From Pelagicoccus sp. SDUM812002 (GTDB taxonomy: Bacteria > Verrucomicrobiota > Verrucomicrobiia > Opitutales > Opitutaceae), in NCBI RefSeq assembly GCF_031127835.1, contig NZ_JARXHX010000002.1:62001-126000 (forward strand): a DNA stretch of 64,000 bases. Reading direction: 5' to 3'. How positions within the stretch are numbered: position 1 is the first letter of the stretch; every line of letters starts with the position of its first letter. Shown here piece after piece: positions 52,100-62,062 of this stretch. Below the pieces are notes generated by a model. That model was not told the origin of the DNA. It worked only from the letters and a program-made list of their open reading frames with translations, and ran no database searches. Position numbers and translations under genes: made by a program.

Positions 52100-53125
52100 A
52101 TGAACGCAGCCATCGTCGGCGCCTCCGGATACGGAGGAGAAATCCTAGTCAAACTCCTCGCCGCTCACCCGAAGGTGACGCTCAAGGCCGTCACCTCGCG
52201 GAGTAAAGCTGGCCAACCGGTCAGCTCTGTCATTCCTGCCATGCGGGGAATTCTCGACGACATGCTCTTCGAAAATTCCGATCCCGCAGAACTGGCAGCT
52301 CGGGAAGATATCGATGTCGCTGTACTCGCTCTCCCGCACGGTGCCGCTGCAGAATACGCTCGGCACCTCGTGGATGCCGGAAAGAAGGTCATCGACCTCA
52401 GTGCGGACTTCAGGATTTCCGATCCAGCGATCTACGAAGAGTTTTACGGATCAGCACATCCTGATGTGGAATTGCTCAGCCGCTCTCAGTACGTGATGCC
52501 GGAGCTATCCGACGATTCATGGAAGCAAAAGGATCTCTTCGCCTGCCCAGGTTGTTATCCGACTAGTATTTTGATCCCACTCCTGCCGCTCGTCAAAGCA
52601 GGCATCGCAAGCAAAGAGCATATCGTGGCTAATTCTTTCAGCGGGGCTAGCGGTGCTGGCAAGCAGAGCAAGGAAGCCTTTTCCTTCTGCGAAGTGAACG
52701 AAAGCGCGAAAGCTTACGGCCTACCCAAGCACCGGCATCTTTCCGAGATCGAGGAACAGCTCAGCGTCGCGGCGGGTGAAAAAGTCATCATCCAATTCAA
52801 CCCGCACCTCGCTCCGATGAACCGGGGCATTGCGACCACGATAACGGTTCCCTCCAACGGCAATACTATCGAGCAGCTCTACGAAGAGTGGGATAAGGTT
52901 TACGCGAACAAGCCTTTCGTTTGTATCCTTCCTAGCGATACGCGGCCCGATACGAAATATGTGGTGGGAACAAATCGTGTCGACATCTCTGCAGTCAAAG
53001 ACGATCGGACCGGAAACTTCGTTATAACTTCTGCCGAGGACAACCTCGTCAAAGGCGCTAGTGGCCAAGCCATCCAGATCCTTAATCTCTGGCAAGGGTG
53101 GGAGGAGACAACAGGTCTCTTTTAA
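52100..53125 (+). CDS. argC: N-acetyl-gamma-glutamyl-phosphate reductase
   Basis: 341 residues, NADPH-dependent third step of arginine biosynthesis. The dinucleotide loop is AIVGASGYGGEILVKLL near the start; the catalytic Cys is in CPGCYPTS (Cys152); SGASGAGKQSK, KHRHLSEIEEQL and FNPHLAPMNRGI follow as in family members. First gene of the arginine cluster argC-J-B-D-F-G, all on this strand with gaps of 35 to 120 bases. Confidence 0.96.
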   Translation: MNAAIVGASGYGGEILVKLLAAHPKVTLKAVTSRSKAGQPVSSVIPAMRGILDDMLFENSDPAELAAREDIDVAVLALPHGAAAEYARHLVDAGKKVIDLSADFRISDPAIYEEFYGSAHPDVELLSRSQYVMPELSDDSWKQKDLFACPGCYPTSILIPLLPLVKAGIASKEHIVANSFSGASGAGKQSKEAFSFCEVNESAKAYGLPKHRHLSEIEEQLSVAAGEKVIIQFNPHLAPMNRGIATTITVPSNGNTIEQLYEEWDKVYANKPFVCILPSDTRPDTKYVVGTNRVDISAVKDDRTGNFVITSAEDNLVKGASGQAIQILNLWQGWEETTGLF

Positions 53126-53214
53126 AATTAGATAATTAACCACACCATCCACAGAGAAGACCCGGTGCAGGAGCTTAAATTCTGTGGAAAGAAAATTTCC
53201 AACTGAACAATATT

Positions 53215-54435
53215 ATGTCACACGAAATTACGTTCACCCCCAACACCGCCGGTGTAACGGATCCCAAAGGATTCTTTGCCAATGGAGTTTCGGCAGACAT
53301 ACGCCGCAAGGGTAATGATCGGCTGGATACGGGAATTGCCTTTTCGAAAACCCCCTGTGCCGCCGCAGGCGTGTTCACCAGGAACCGGGTGAAAGCAGCT
53401 CCAGTCCTACTCTGCGAAAGCGTGCTCAGTACCAGCAGCTCGATTCATGGAATCATCGCTAACAGCGGAAATGCGAACGCCTGTACAGGTGCTCAAGGCA
53501 AAGTCGACGCCAAGACTATGGCCGACCAAGCAGCCGCCGCGTGTGGCGTCGAACCAAATAGTTTTCTCGTCTGTTCGACCGGCCGCATAGGAGAGCTACT
53601 GCCTATGGATAGGATCTCTCCTGCCATCCTGAAGTCAGGTGCCGGTATCGTGTCGGGTGATGTTGATGGTGAGGGTTTCTCCAATTGCATCCTTACATCC
53701 GATACGAGAAAAAAGACTTGTACGGCGACTTTCACGGTAGACGGCAAGACCGTGACGCTCGCAGGTTCAGCAAAGGGTGCGGGCATGATCCAGCCGAATA
53801 TGGCGACCATGCTTGCTTTCATTACCACCGATATCGCGGCTGAAAGCCTGGCACTAAAAGAGGTGCTTTCGGAGGCCGTTAAGCACACATTTAATGCGAT
53901 TACAGTGGATGGCGATATGAGCACAAATGACACGGTCCTCGTTTTGGCCAACGGTGAATCAGGGGTCTCCCTCGACGACGACACGACTGCGGCATTCAAA
54001 GAAGCCCTTTTCCTAATCTGCGACAATTTGGCCGACAAGATTGTGGCTGATGGAGAACGGATCACTAAGGTCGTGGAGCTTCTCATCACTGGTGCAGATT
54101 CGGAAGCCGGGGCGGAAAGTATCGCCCGTTCGATTGGTAATTCGTTGTTGGTTAAAACCTCCTGGTATGGAAACGACCCGAATTGGGGACGGCTCATGGA
54201 CGCCCTTGGTTACGCTGACTCCGAGTTTGATCCGGACAAGATCGATATTTCGTATGGCGATGTTCCTGCACTTGTATCCGGCACGCCGATACCTGAGAAC
54301 AAACCGAAGTGGAAGGAAGTGGTGAGTGCCAAGAGGTTCACAATCCACATAAACATGTATGCAGGAGAGGCTAGATACCGTCTCCGTGCCAGTGACCTCA
54401 CCGAAGGCTATGTCGATTTCAATAAGAGCGAGTAG
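53215..54435 (+). CDS. argJ: Bifunctional ornithine acetyltransferase / N-acetylglutamate synthase
   Basis: 406 residues. The self-cleavage site, with the nucleophile Thr198, is in GMIQPNMATMLAF, and KGAGM precedes it. The N-terminus has the substrate-binding TKTPCAAAGVFTRN-like stretch (FSKTPCAAAGVFTRNRV) and the C-terminus YRLRASDLTEGYVDFN. ArgJ recycles the acetyl group between ornithine and glutamate, so a separate argA is not needed; whether it is mono- or bifunctional cannot be told. It is followed by argB after 110 bases. Confidence 0.95.
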   Translation: MSHEITFTPNTAGVTDPKGFFANGVSADIRRKGNDRLDTGIAFSKTPCAAAGVFTRNRVKAAPVLLCESVLSTSSSIHGIIANSGNANACTGAQGKVDAKTMADQAAAACGVEPNSFLVCSTGRIGELLPMDRISPAILKSGAGIVSGDVDGEGFSNCILTSDTRKKTCTATFTVDGKTVTLAGSAKGAGMIQPNMATMLAFITTDIAAESLALKEVLSEAVKHTFNAITVDGDMSTNDTVLVLANGESGVSLDDDTTAAFKEALFLICDNLADKIVADGERITKVVELLITGADSEAGAESIARSIGNSLLVKTSWYGNDPNWGRLMDALGYADSEFDPDKIDISYGDVPALVSGTPIPENKPKWKEVVSAKRFTIHINMYAGEARYRLRASDLTEGYVDFNKSE

Positions 54436-54545
54436 TTTTTGCCTACTTATGGACACGAATCTAAACTAATATTTAAAAGAAAAATCCGAAATCCTTCGCG
54501 ACGATTCGCGTTCCTTAGCGGTTTAAAACTAAGACATTCTATTCT

Positions 54546-55424
54546 ATGAACATGCAGGAAATTATTTCCAAAGCGGCTGTATTGGTCGAAGCGCTGCCGT
54601 ACGTGCAGAACTTCCGTGGGGCGACCTTCGTAATAAAATACGGCGGTAGTTTTATGGATGACCCAAACCCGGAGATTCGGGCACGAGTGGCGGGTGATAT
54701 TGCATTCCTCTCCGCGGTTGGAATTCATGCCGTGGTCGTTCATGGTGGCGGGAAAGCGATCAGTCGTGCGCTAGAGGAAAAAGGTATCCCAACGCAGTTC
54801 GTAAATGGATTGCGCTACACGGACGGTGACTCCGTCAAGGTGGTACGGGACGTCCTTAGCGGACAAGTGAATGGGGAAGTCTGCGAGATGCTGCAGATTC
54901 GCAAAGATACGCCCCTTGGAATTCCAGGCGAAAATGTACTCCAGTGTGACAAACTGGATACGGATGTGAATGGCGATCCCGTCGATCTCGGGTTTGTTGG
55001 AAATATTACAACCGTGAAGGCTAAGATAATCAAGAAGGCGATTAAAGACGGCTATACTCCCGTCATTTCACCGGTTGCAATCGATGACAACGGCCAGCTT
55101 TACAACGTAAACGCTGATGTAGCGGCGGCTTGTGTGGCCAGTGCGCTGCGGGCTCGCCGCCTTGTTTATATGAGTGATGTACCTGGCTTATTGTCAGATC
55201 CCAAAAATTTGGATACGCTTATCTCCACCTTGAAAGTAAACCAAGTCGAGAAGCTTAAGAAAAACGGCACTATAAGTGCGGGGATGCTTCCCAAGGTTGA
55301 AAGCGCGATTAAAGCACTGGATGCCGGTGTGCACCGCGTTCACTTTATCGACGGACGTCTGGCGCATAGCCTCCTCCTAGAAATATTCACTGATACTGGT
55401 ATCGGTACCGAAATCTGCCACTGA
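54546..55424 (+). CDS. argB: Acetylglutamate kinase
   Basis: 292 residues of the amino-acid kinase fold. [12 protein letters not shown] gives the ATP-phosphate Lys and Gly pair, [19 protein letters not shown] the acetylglutamate site, and [23 protein letters not shown] the second glycine/Asp region. It phosphorylates N-acetylglutamate, usually under feedback by arginine; an extended N-terminal helix (about 1-22) is the feature of arginine-sensitive hexameric enzymes. Confidence 0.96.
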   Translation: MNMQEIISKAAVLVEALPYVQNFRGATFVIKYGGSFMDDPNPEIRARVAGDIAFLSAVGIHAVVVHGGGKAISRALEEKGIPTQFVNGLRYTDGDSVKVVRDVLSGQVNGEVCEMLQIRKDTPLGIPGENVLQCDKLDTDVNGDPVDLGFVGNITTVKAKIIKKAIKDGYTPVISPVAIDDNGQLYNVNADVAAACVASALRARRLVYMSDVPGLLSDPKNLDTLISTLKVNQVEKLKKNGTISAGMLPKVESAIKALDAGVHRVHFIDGRLAHSLLLEIFTDTGIGTEICH

Positions 55425-55523
55425 TTTACCCCTTAACGCGTAGCTTAAGCCCGCGACCACGCTCCAACCCATTTTCCCATCACGCGGGCTAATGCTCCGC
55501 GCTTCGAAACCAAAAAAAACATC

Positions 55524-56750
55524 ATGACTACACAAAACACCGAGCAACTCTATAAGGATAACGTTCTCGGCAACTACGGATTGCCGCCAATCACGTTTAC
55601 GCGTGGCGGCGGAGTGCGTGTGTGGGATGATGCGGACAAGGAGTATATCGATTTCTGTTCGGGGATCGCAGTGCTCACCCTTGGTCACAGTCACCCGAGA
55701 CTGGTATCCGCCATTCAATCACAAGCGGAGAGCTTGATTCATATAAGCAACCTCTATCGCAACGAGAAGCAAGCCCAACTCGCGGCTAAGCTCAACGAGC
55801 TTGCGGGCGGAGGCGGCAAGGTTTTCTTCTGCAATAGTGGAGCGGAAGCCAACGAAGCGCTGATCAAGCTTTCGCGGCTCTACGGAAAGGCAAAAGCCGG
55901 AGAAGAAGGAAAGCAGTTTAAGGTGATCGTTGCCCAGCAAGCATTTCACGGTCGCACCTTTGGTGGCATGAGCGCGACGCCGCAGGAGAAGATCCAAGGC
56001 GGATACCGCCCGCTCGTTCCTGGTTTCGAGTCGGCGCCGCTCAACGATTTGCAGGCGTTTGCCGACAAGGTTGACGATTCGACTTCAGCGATTTTCGTCG
56101 AGACCATCCAAGGCGAAGGCGGCGTCCATCCATGCTCCATCGAGTTTTTGCAAGGCTTGCGCAAGCTTTGCGACGAGAAGGGAATCCTGCTTCTCATCGA
56201 CGAAGTTCAGTGTGGTGCCGGACGGTCCGGTACTTTTTTCGCTTTTGAAAAGGCAGGTATCAGGCCAGACGCGATTGGCATGGCCAAAGGCCTCGGTGGC
56301 GGCGTCCCGATCGGTGCCGTTTGGATGGACGACAAGCATGCCTCGCTTTTCGGTGCTGGCTCTCATGGGACAACTTTTGGCGGTACGCCGCTGATCTGCG
56401 CGGCTGCCCTCGAGACGATTTCGGTTCTGGAAGATGAGGAGCTTTTGCGGAACGTTACCGAAAACGGAGCTTACTTCCTCGAACAGCTGGAAGCGTTGAA
56501 AGCGGAGTATCCGGATTACGTCCTCGATGTTAGAGGACAGGGCTACATGCTTGGTATCCAGATTGCGGAACTTCCGTTGGAAGTCGTGACCAAGATCCGC
56601 GAGGCAGGTCTCGTCGTACCCCCGGCTGGCGGAAACGTGATCCGTTTCTTACCGCCGCTGATCGCCACAAAGTCCGACATCGATACCGCTCTTGAGATCG
56701 TCAAGGGAGTCATAGCAACTCGGGCAGCTAATCTGACAGCTGCCGTGTAA
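55524..56750 (+). CDS. argD: Acetylornithine aminotransferase
   Basis: 408 residues, class III PLP aminotransferase. The PLP-binding lysine is K255 in GMAKGLGGGVPIGAV, with the Asp in LLIDEVQCGAGRSGTFFAFE and the phosphate site CNSGAEANEALIKL. Converts N-acetylglutamate semialdehyde to N-acetylornithine. It may also act on succinyl-diaminopimelate semialdehyde in lysine synthesis, a common double role. Confidence 0.95.
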   Translation: MTTQNTEQLYKDNVLGNYGLPPITFTRGGGVRVWDDADKEYIDFCSGIAVLTLGHSHPRLVSAIQSQAESLIHISNLYRNEKQAQLAAKLNELAGGGGKVFFCNSGAEANEALIKLSRLYGKAKAGEEGKQFKVIVAQQAFHGRTFGGMSATPQEKIQGGYRPLVPGFESAPLNDLQAFADKVDDSTSAIFVETIQGEGGVHPCSIEFLQGLRKLCDEKGILLLIDEVQCGAGRSGTFFAFEKAGIRPDAIGMAKGLGGGVPIGAVWMDDKHASLFGAGSHGTTFGGTPLICAAALETISVLEDEELLRNVTENGAYFLEQLEALKAEYPDYVLDVRGQGYMLGIQIAELPLEVVTKIREAGLVVPPAGGNVIRFLPPLIATKSDIDTALEIVKGVIATRAANLTAAV

Positions 56751-56785
56751 CCAATTACCCAATACCCGAAAACCAACACTTATTA

Positions 56786-57730
56786 ATGCAACATTTTCTG
56801 AAAGAAACGGATTTCACGATCAATCAGGCCGCTGAGGTTTTTACGCTCGCCCACGCGCTAAAAAAAGGCCGCGGCAAGCACACGCCTCCGACCCTCAAGG
56901 GCCAGACTTGGGCCATGATTTTCTCCAAGTCCAGCACTCGTACGCGTGTGTCCTTTGATGTGGGCATCCATGAGTTGGGCGGACATCCTATCTTTCTAAA
57001 TAAGAGCGACATCCAGCTTGGGCGCGGCGAATCGATTTACGATACGGCCAACGTGCTCTCGCGTTTTGTGCATGGACTTGTCGTGCGTACCTACGAACAA
57101 ACGGAGATCGAACAGCTCGCGGAGCTAGGCAGCGTACCGGTTATCAACGCCCTCACGGACTACCTGCATCCCTGCCAAATTTTTACCGATGCCTTCACCA
57201 TGGCGGAGCGTTGGGCAGATGGGGCGAACTTTCTCGAGTCACTCAAAGGTAAGAAGCTCGCCTACTTTGGAGACACTGCGAACAACATCGCCAACTCTTG
57301 GATCCTCGGAGCTGCCATGTTCGGCATGGAGCTAGTGCTCGCAGGTCCGGAAGGTTACGAGCCTAGCGAGGAGATCAAGGCTACCTTGGCTGAGAGTGGT
57401 CACGCTCCGACGTGGAGTTTCACGAAGGATCCCGAGGAAGCTGCGAAGGGTGCGGACGTGCTCTACACAGATACTTGGGTGAGCATGGGACAGGAGGAAG
57501 AGTCAAGTGACCGCATCCGCGTGATGAAGCCATACTCCGTGACGTCCGACCTCATGAAGCTTGGCAAGTCCGATGCGCTCTTCATGCACGACCTACCAGC
57601 CTACAAGGGGATGGAAGCGCAGGAGGACGTGCTTTACGGACCCCAGTCTGTTATCTTTGATGAAGCGGAAAATCGCCTTCACACCCAGAAGGCCATCATG
57701 TCAGTGTTGTCCGAAGCGAATCGGCGGTAA
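56786..57730 (+). CDS. argF: Ornithine carbamoyltransferase
   Basis: 314 residues. The carbamoyl-phosphate motif STRTR is at 50-54 (KSSTRTRVSFDVG), HPCQIFTDAFT follows, and the ornithine loop is DTWVSMGQEEE, which points to ornithine rather than acetylornithine as substrate. Unusually, the H-C-L-P motif reads HDLPAYKG, with Asp269 in place of the Cys. Converts ornithine plus carbamoyl phosphate into citrulline. It lies 36 bases after argD and 113 before argG. Confidence 0.94.
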   Translation: MQHFLKETDFTINQAAEVFTLAHALKKGRGKHTPPTLKGQTWAMIFSKSSTRTRVSFDVGIHELGGHPIFLNKSDIQLGRGESIYDTANVLSRFVHGLVVRTYEQTEIEQLAELGSVPVINALTDYLHPCQIFTDAFTMAERWADGANFLESLKGKKLAYFGDTANNIANSWILGAAMFGMELVLAGPEGYEPSEEIKATLAESGHAPTWSFTKDPEEAAKGADVLYTDTWVSMGQEEESSDRIRVMKPYSVTSDLMKLGKSDALFMHDLPAYKGMEAQEDVLYGPQSVIFDEAENRLHTQKAIMSVLSEANRR

Positions 57731-57843
57731 TTTTCTCCCACGAATTGCTCGAATCTTCTCGAATATCGGTCTTAGTCCTGTCGCAAAGAATTGTGCTCAT
57801 TCGTGACATTTGTGAGCAATTTTAACTTCAAACACTTATTTCT

Positions 57844-59073
57844 ATGAAAATCGTACTCGCATACTCGGGCGGCTTGGACACTTCAGTCCTCGTTCGCTGG
57901 CTCAAGGATCACTACAACGCGGAGATCATCACCTTCGCCGCTGACGTCGGCCAAGAAGAGGAGCTCGACGGTCTCGAGGAAAAGGCGAAGGCCACTGGCG
58001 CTTCTGCTCACTACACCCTCGATCTCAAAGACGAGTTCGCCAAGGATTATATCTTCCCGATGTTGCGTGCCAACACCATCTACGAAGGCCAATACTACCT
58101 TGGCACTTCCATCGCCCGTCCGCTCATCGCCAAGGCCCACATCGACCTCGCTCGTAAGGTGGGGGCAGACGCGGTTGCTCACGGTGCGACTGGCAAGGGC
58201 AACGACCAAGTTCGTTTCGAGCTCGGCTACGCGGCCCTCGCTCCTGACCTGCAGATTATCTCCCCATGGAGGATGGAAGTGTTCCGCAAGGCTTTCCCGG
58301 GGCGCACGGAAATGATCAAGTACTGCGCGGACAACAACATCAACGTGGAAGCATCCGCTTCCAAGCCGTACTCGATGGACCGCAACTCCCTGCACATTTC
58401 CTACGAAGCCGGCATCCTCGAAGATCCGTGGTTCGACCCGACCACCCCAGAAAACAAGAAGATGTACAAGCTCACAGTCGATCCTGAGGATGCGCCGGAC
58501 CAAGCACAGTACATCGAGCTCGATTTCGAGAAGGGTGACTGTACCGCTATCGACGGTAAGAAGGTCACGCCAGCCGAGGCCGTTTACCAGCTCAACAAGA
58601 TCGCCGGCAAGCATGGCATCGGTCGCGTGGACATCGTAGAAAATCGTTTCGTTGGTATGAAGAGCCGTGGCGTGTACGAGACGCCAGGTGGCACCATCAT
58701 CATGATGGGGCACAAGCAAGTCGAGTCGCTCACTATGGACCGCGAACTCGAGCACTTGCGTGATAGCCTCATCCCGAAGTATGCAGAACTCGTATACAAC
58801 GGTTTCTGGTTCGCTCCCGAGCGCGAAGCCTTGCAGGCCTTCATCGACAACAGCCAAAAGAGCGTTACCGGCACCGTCCGCCTCAAGCTCTACAAGGGCA
58901 ACGTCACCACCGTCGGCCGCAAGTCCCCGTACTCGCTCTACGATGAAAACGTGGCGTCGATGGAAGGCGTCCAGTCCTCTTACAATCCAGACGACGCGAC
59001 CGGCTTCATCCGCCTGCAAGGCCTGCGCCTCCGTGCCCGTGCCGCCACGCAAAGCGAATTCATCGAGAAGTAA
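57844..59073 (+). CDS. argG: Argininosuccinate synthase
   Basis: 409 residues. The PP-loop ATP site is [16 protein letters not shown] (4-19), followed by [30 protein letters not shown] and [20 protein letters not shown]. Joins citrulline to aspartate. Last gene of the cluster; argH, normally the next enzyme, is not in the window. A terminator follows 30 bases on. The gene is strongly codon-biased, consistent with high expression. Confidence 0.97.
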   Translation: MKIVLAYSGGLDTSVLVRWLKDHYNAEIITFAADVGQEEELDGLEEKAKATGASAHYTLDLKDEFAKDYIFPMLRANTIYEGQYYLGTSIARPLIAKAHIDLARKVGADAVAHGATGKGNDQVRFELGYAALAPDLQIISPWRMEVFRKAFPGRTEMIKYCADNNINVEASASKPYSMDRNSLHISYEAGILEDPWFDPTTPENKKMYKLTVDPEDAPDQAQYIELDFEKGDCTAIDGKKVTPAEAVYQLNKIAGKHGIGRVDIVENRFVGMKSRGVYETPGGTIIMMGHKQVESLTMDRELEHLRDSLIPKYAELVYNGFWFAPEREALQAFIDNSQKSVTGTVRLKLYKGNVTTVGRKSPYSLYDENVASMEGVQSSYNPDDATGFIRLQGLRLRARAATQSEFIEK

Positions 59074-59104
59074 GTCTTCGATCTAAAAACACTTTTATGC
59101 AACG

Positions 59105-59135
59105 AAGGCACTTCCTCGAGGGGAGGTGCCTTTTT
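59105..59135 (+). terminator. Terminator of the arginine cluster
   Basis: 11-bp stem AAGGCACTTCC / GGAGGTGCCTT (59105-59115 with 59122-59132, one G-T wobble), six-base loop TCGAGG, and a T run after it. Confidence 0.85.
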
Positions 59136-59176
59136 GTATTCAGAAATGGATATGGCTCAGCGAGTCTCGCTTTGGA

Positions 59177-61459
59177 TCAATGGTGATGGTGGTCATGTCC
59201 TTGACCCGCACTATCATCCGGCCACTCGAAGCTGGGTTGGGTGACTTCGGTGATTTCGGCTGATCCTTCCTCGATGAGGTAGCTTCGATCCAATTCTATG
59301 GATTCGATGACTTGGTTCTGATCGTTCGCCGGCCAGTTGATCTCGATCCGTTTGATCGATGTCGCGTTGCCGAGACCGATATCCGCGAGGAAGGGCGAAG
59401 CTCCGAAACTGCCGCCGCTGCTGACGACTCTGTGAATCTCGCGTGTGCCCTCTGGAGTCTCGACAACTACTTTAATTCGAGAGCCGAAGCCGATGCGGTT
59501 GCTAGTGACGCCTTTGAGGCGGAGCTTTATCCAGCGGTTTTCGTGGCCTGGGTTTGCGAAGAGTTGATTGTGGTAGTTGTCGCCAGAGAAGGCTCCGCCC
59601 ACCACGGAGTAGATGTCTTGAGCGCCGTCTTGATTGATATCTCCGAATGCAATTCCGTGGCCTTTTTGTAGTTGGCCGAATCCGCCCGACGTGGTGACGT
59701 CTTGAAAAGTGCGTGCAGCGTCGTTACGAAACATGAGATTTGGTATGATGGTTCCGAGATTGGGATCACCTGTACCGACGTAGAAATCGAGCCAGCCGTC
59801 ACTGTCTATGTCGCCAAAGTTGCTACCCATAGCGTGGAGTATTCTTAGTAGCCCTTTGGCTTCGGTGACGTCTTTAAAAGTGCCGTCACCATTATTCTGA
59901 TACAAACGAGCTCGCTCCCCTCCGTGTTTGGCTCCTAGGTAGTCGACTAATACGTCACCAGCGTCCTTGATCGAGTAGCCGGTCACGAAGATATCGAGCC
60001 AGCCATCATTGTTGTAGTCGAAGAACCAGCACGGGAAGCTACTGTTTGGCTCGGTCACTCCTGCTGCTTGGGCGACATCAGTGAATGAATGAGGAGCGTT
60101 CGGATCATCGGAGCCGTCGGCAGCGCCGTCGTTGCGCAGGAGGCGGTTGGGGCCGACAAGGGAAGATAGATACAGGTCAGGCCGACCGTCGTTGTTATAG
60201 TCGCCACTAACTACTCCTTTTATCCAGTCCTTAATATCTAGGCCGCTCTCAGCGGCGCATTCTGTGAAGGTGCCGTCTCCGTTGTTGCGAAAGAGCTCGC
60301 AAGGATCATTGGCTCCAGTTTCCGGCACGGTTTCGTTTCCAATGAAGATGTCGAGCCAACCATCCCCGTTGTAGTCTAACCAAGTCGCGGTCTGTGTGGG
60401 GTGGAAGGAAAGCAAGCCTGTCTCCTCGGTGACGTCGGTGAAGGTGTTGTCGCCATTGTTGCGCAGCAGTGAGTTTGGAAAGCGTCCGTCCTTGCCCAAC
60501 CACCCCTCGCGCAGGACGAGCACATCGACGAGGCCGTCGTTGTTGTAGTCGCCCGGCACCATGTTAAGCCCGCCAGTAAGTCCGGTAAGCCATGCGGAGT
60601 TGGTGAGCTCTGCGAAGGAACCGTCACCTTGGTTGCGAAAGTAGCGAAGCTGTCGTTTCTCTCCCCAAGAGGATGCGAGTAAATCGAGATAGCCGTCCTG
60701 GTCGAAGTCCTCCATGACCACACCGCCCGAAAGATCGTTTACGTCTAGACCGAGAGGTCCGGCCACATCCGGGAATCGCGTGATCTCGTAGTCCGACTGA
60801 AATGTCTCCGGTGGCAGTCGCCAGCTTTGCGGCACTTGTTCGGGATATTCACCAAGAGTCATGTAGGCGATATTTAGCAGCCAAGCAGCGTAAGGGGTGG
60901 GATCTACTTCGAGCAGCTCCATGAGCTTTTCGATCGCTTTTCGAGAGCCAAACTCTTGGGCATGTACGCCGCCACCTTGGATCGGGAAAAGGCATGAGTC
61001 GGCGTTGTGATTGTGGAGGCAATTTTGCTGCTCGCCGAGGCGGAGGTAGCAGATGGCTTCGATTTTGAGAAGCTCCGCTCTCATGTTGGGGTTTATTTCC
61101 ATGCCCATGGAGGTAAGTGACTCGCGAAATGCTTTGAATTCTGCGATCGCTCCCTCTGGATCGCCGCTATTAAGTAAGGCCATCGCGTAAGGCGGCTTGA
61201 GGCTGAGGGTAGCTTGCTCGGTGAGTGCTTGATCGATCTTCTCACGGAAAAAAGAAAGGGCTTGGTCCGGCACGAACATGATGACGGACGGATCGACCTC
61301 TCGATCTATCTGGTCCAATCGCTCCACCATGCGGCGGGTGCTCTCTGGTTGGGCGACGTCTCCATGGTCTTGAGAGAATAAGGTGGTTCCCGATATTGTA
61401 GTCGTGAGGGCGAGCAGCTGAAGGATCCGCCGTTTTCGTGGGCCGGTGAAAGTGTTCAT
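59177..61459 (-). CDS. CRTAC1-family FG-GAP repeat protein with ASPIC/UnbV domain
   Basis: 760 residues. A signal peptide-like start (about 1-30, ending LFSQD) precedes a helical TPR-like region (about 35-225), then FG-GAP/VCBS repeats (about 230-630) with Ca loops such as DFDQDGYLDLLASS, DYNNDGLVDVLVL, DYNGDGWLDIFIGN and DINQDGAQDIYSV. The ASPIC/UnbV domain (about 640-735) has NRWIKLRLKGVTSNRIGFGS, VSSGGSFGASPF and IKRIEINWP. The chain ends GQGHDHHHH, a His cluster. Secreted adhesion or enzyme-type proteins of this family are numerous in Verrucomicrobiota; function unproven. Confidence 0.88.
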   Translation of the reverse strand: MNTFTGPRKRRILQLLALTTTISGTTLFSQDHGDVAQPESTRRMVERLDQIDREVDPSVIMFVPDQALSFFREKIDQALTEQATLSLKPPYAMALLNSGDPEGAIAEFKAFRESLTSMGMEINPNMRAELLKIEAICYLRLGEQQNCLHNHNADSCLFPIQGGGVHAQEFGSRKAIEKLMELLEVDPTPYAAWLLNIAYMTLGEYPEQVPQSWRLPPETFQSDYEITRFPDVAGPLGLDVNDLSGGVVMEDFDQDGYLDLLASSWGEKRQLRYFRNQGDGSFAELTNSAWLTGLTGGLNMVPGDYNNDGLVDVLVLREGWLGKDGRFPNSLLRNNGDNTFTDVTEETGLLSFHPTQTATWLDYNGDGWLDIFIGNETVPETGANDPCELFRNNGDGTFTECAAESGLDIKDWIKGVVSGDYNNDGRPDLYLSSLVGPNRLLRNDGAADGSDDPNAPHSFTDVAQAAGVTEPNSSFPCWFFDYNNDGWLDIFVTGYSIKDAGDVLVDYLGAKHGGERARLYQNNGDGTFKDVTEAKGLLRILHAMGSNFGDIDSDGWLDFYVGTGDPNLGTIIPNLMFRNDAARTFQDVTTSGGFGQLQKGHGIAFGDINQDGAQDIYSVVGGAFSGDNYHNQLFANPGHENRWIKLRLKGVTSNRIGFGSRIKVVVETPEGTREIHRVVSSGGSFGASPFLADIGLGNATSIKRIEINWPANDQNQVIESIELDRSYLIEEGSAEITEVTQPSFEWPDDSAGQGHDHHHH

Positions 61460-61884
61460 GGATCAGTATTTTAGGGCGTAAGCTGAATTTGTAGGGCGCC
61501 TTTTTCAGCGACCCGAATTGGGGCTTTTCAGAAAGGGCCGATAAGGAAATGGTAGAGTTGGAGCTAGGGCGTTATCTGTTTCGCTATTTTAAGAGTGGGT
61601 GCCGACAACGAGTATTCAAATAGGCATTGCCCGTGTCGAACGAGAGTATGTCAAGAAATGAACTACGATCTGAGTGCTTCATTTCGCTGCTACTTTAGCG
61701 CGTGTACCCCCGCAGGTTCTCTGCAATTTCAAGATGTAGAGGTTATCAAATGAACCGTGTTTTTGTATCTGAAAATAGAATACATGGGATTCTGGATACA
61801 TTACCCCCTTGCAAATAGAAATCGGACATTCGTGATTATTTTCCTTTGCATTCTTTCGGACGAGCGCTAACTAGTCGGGTCTAA
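61460..61884. other. Intergenic region upstream of the TPP riboswitch
   Basis: About 425 bases with no coding frame of good character and no repeat; the promoter of thiC must lie in its right end. I could not fix -35/-10 boxes with confidence. Confidence 0.5.
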
Positions 61885-61985
<101 letters not shown>

Positions 61986-62062
61986 GTCAACTGTTGTATA
62001 GCTGCGTTGGCGAACGTTTTCCGATGGATTCTTGGTGGGCTCGCGTGTCTCAACTTTGTTAG

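Noticed and set aside
57883-59052. Long open frame on the minus strand across argG (about 389 codons)
   Set aside because: It lies exactly antisense to argG, whose motifs are diagnostic; such open antisense frames follow from strong codon bias.
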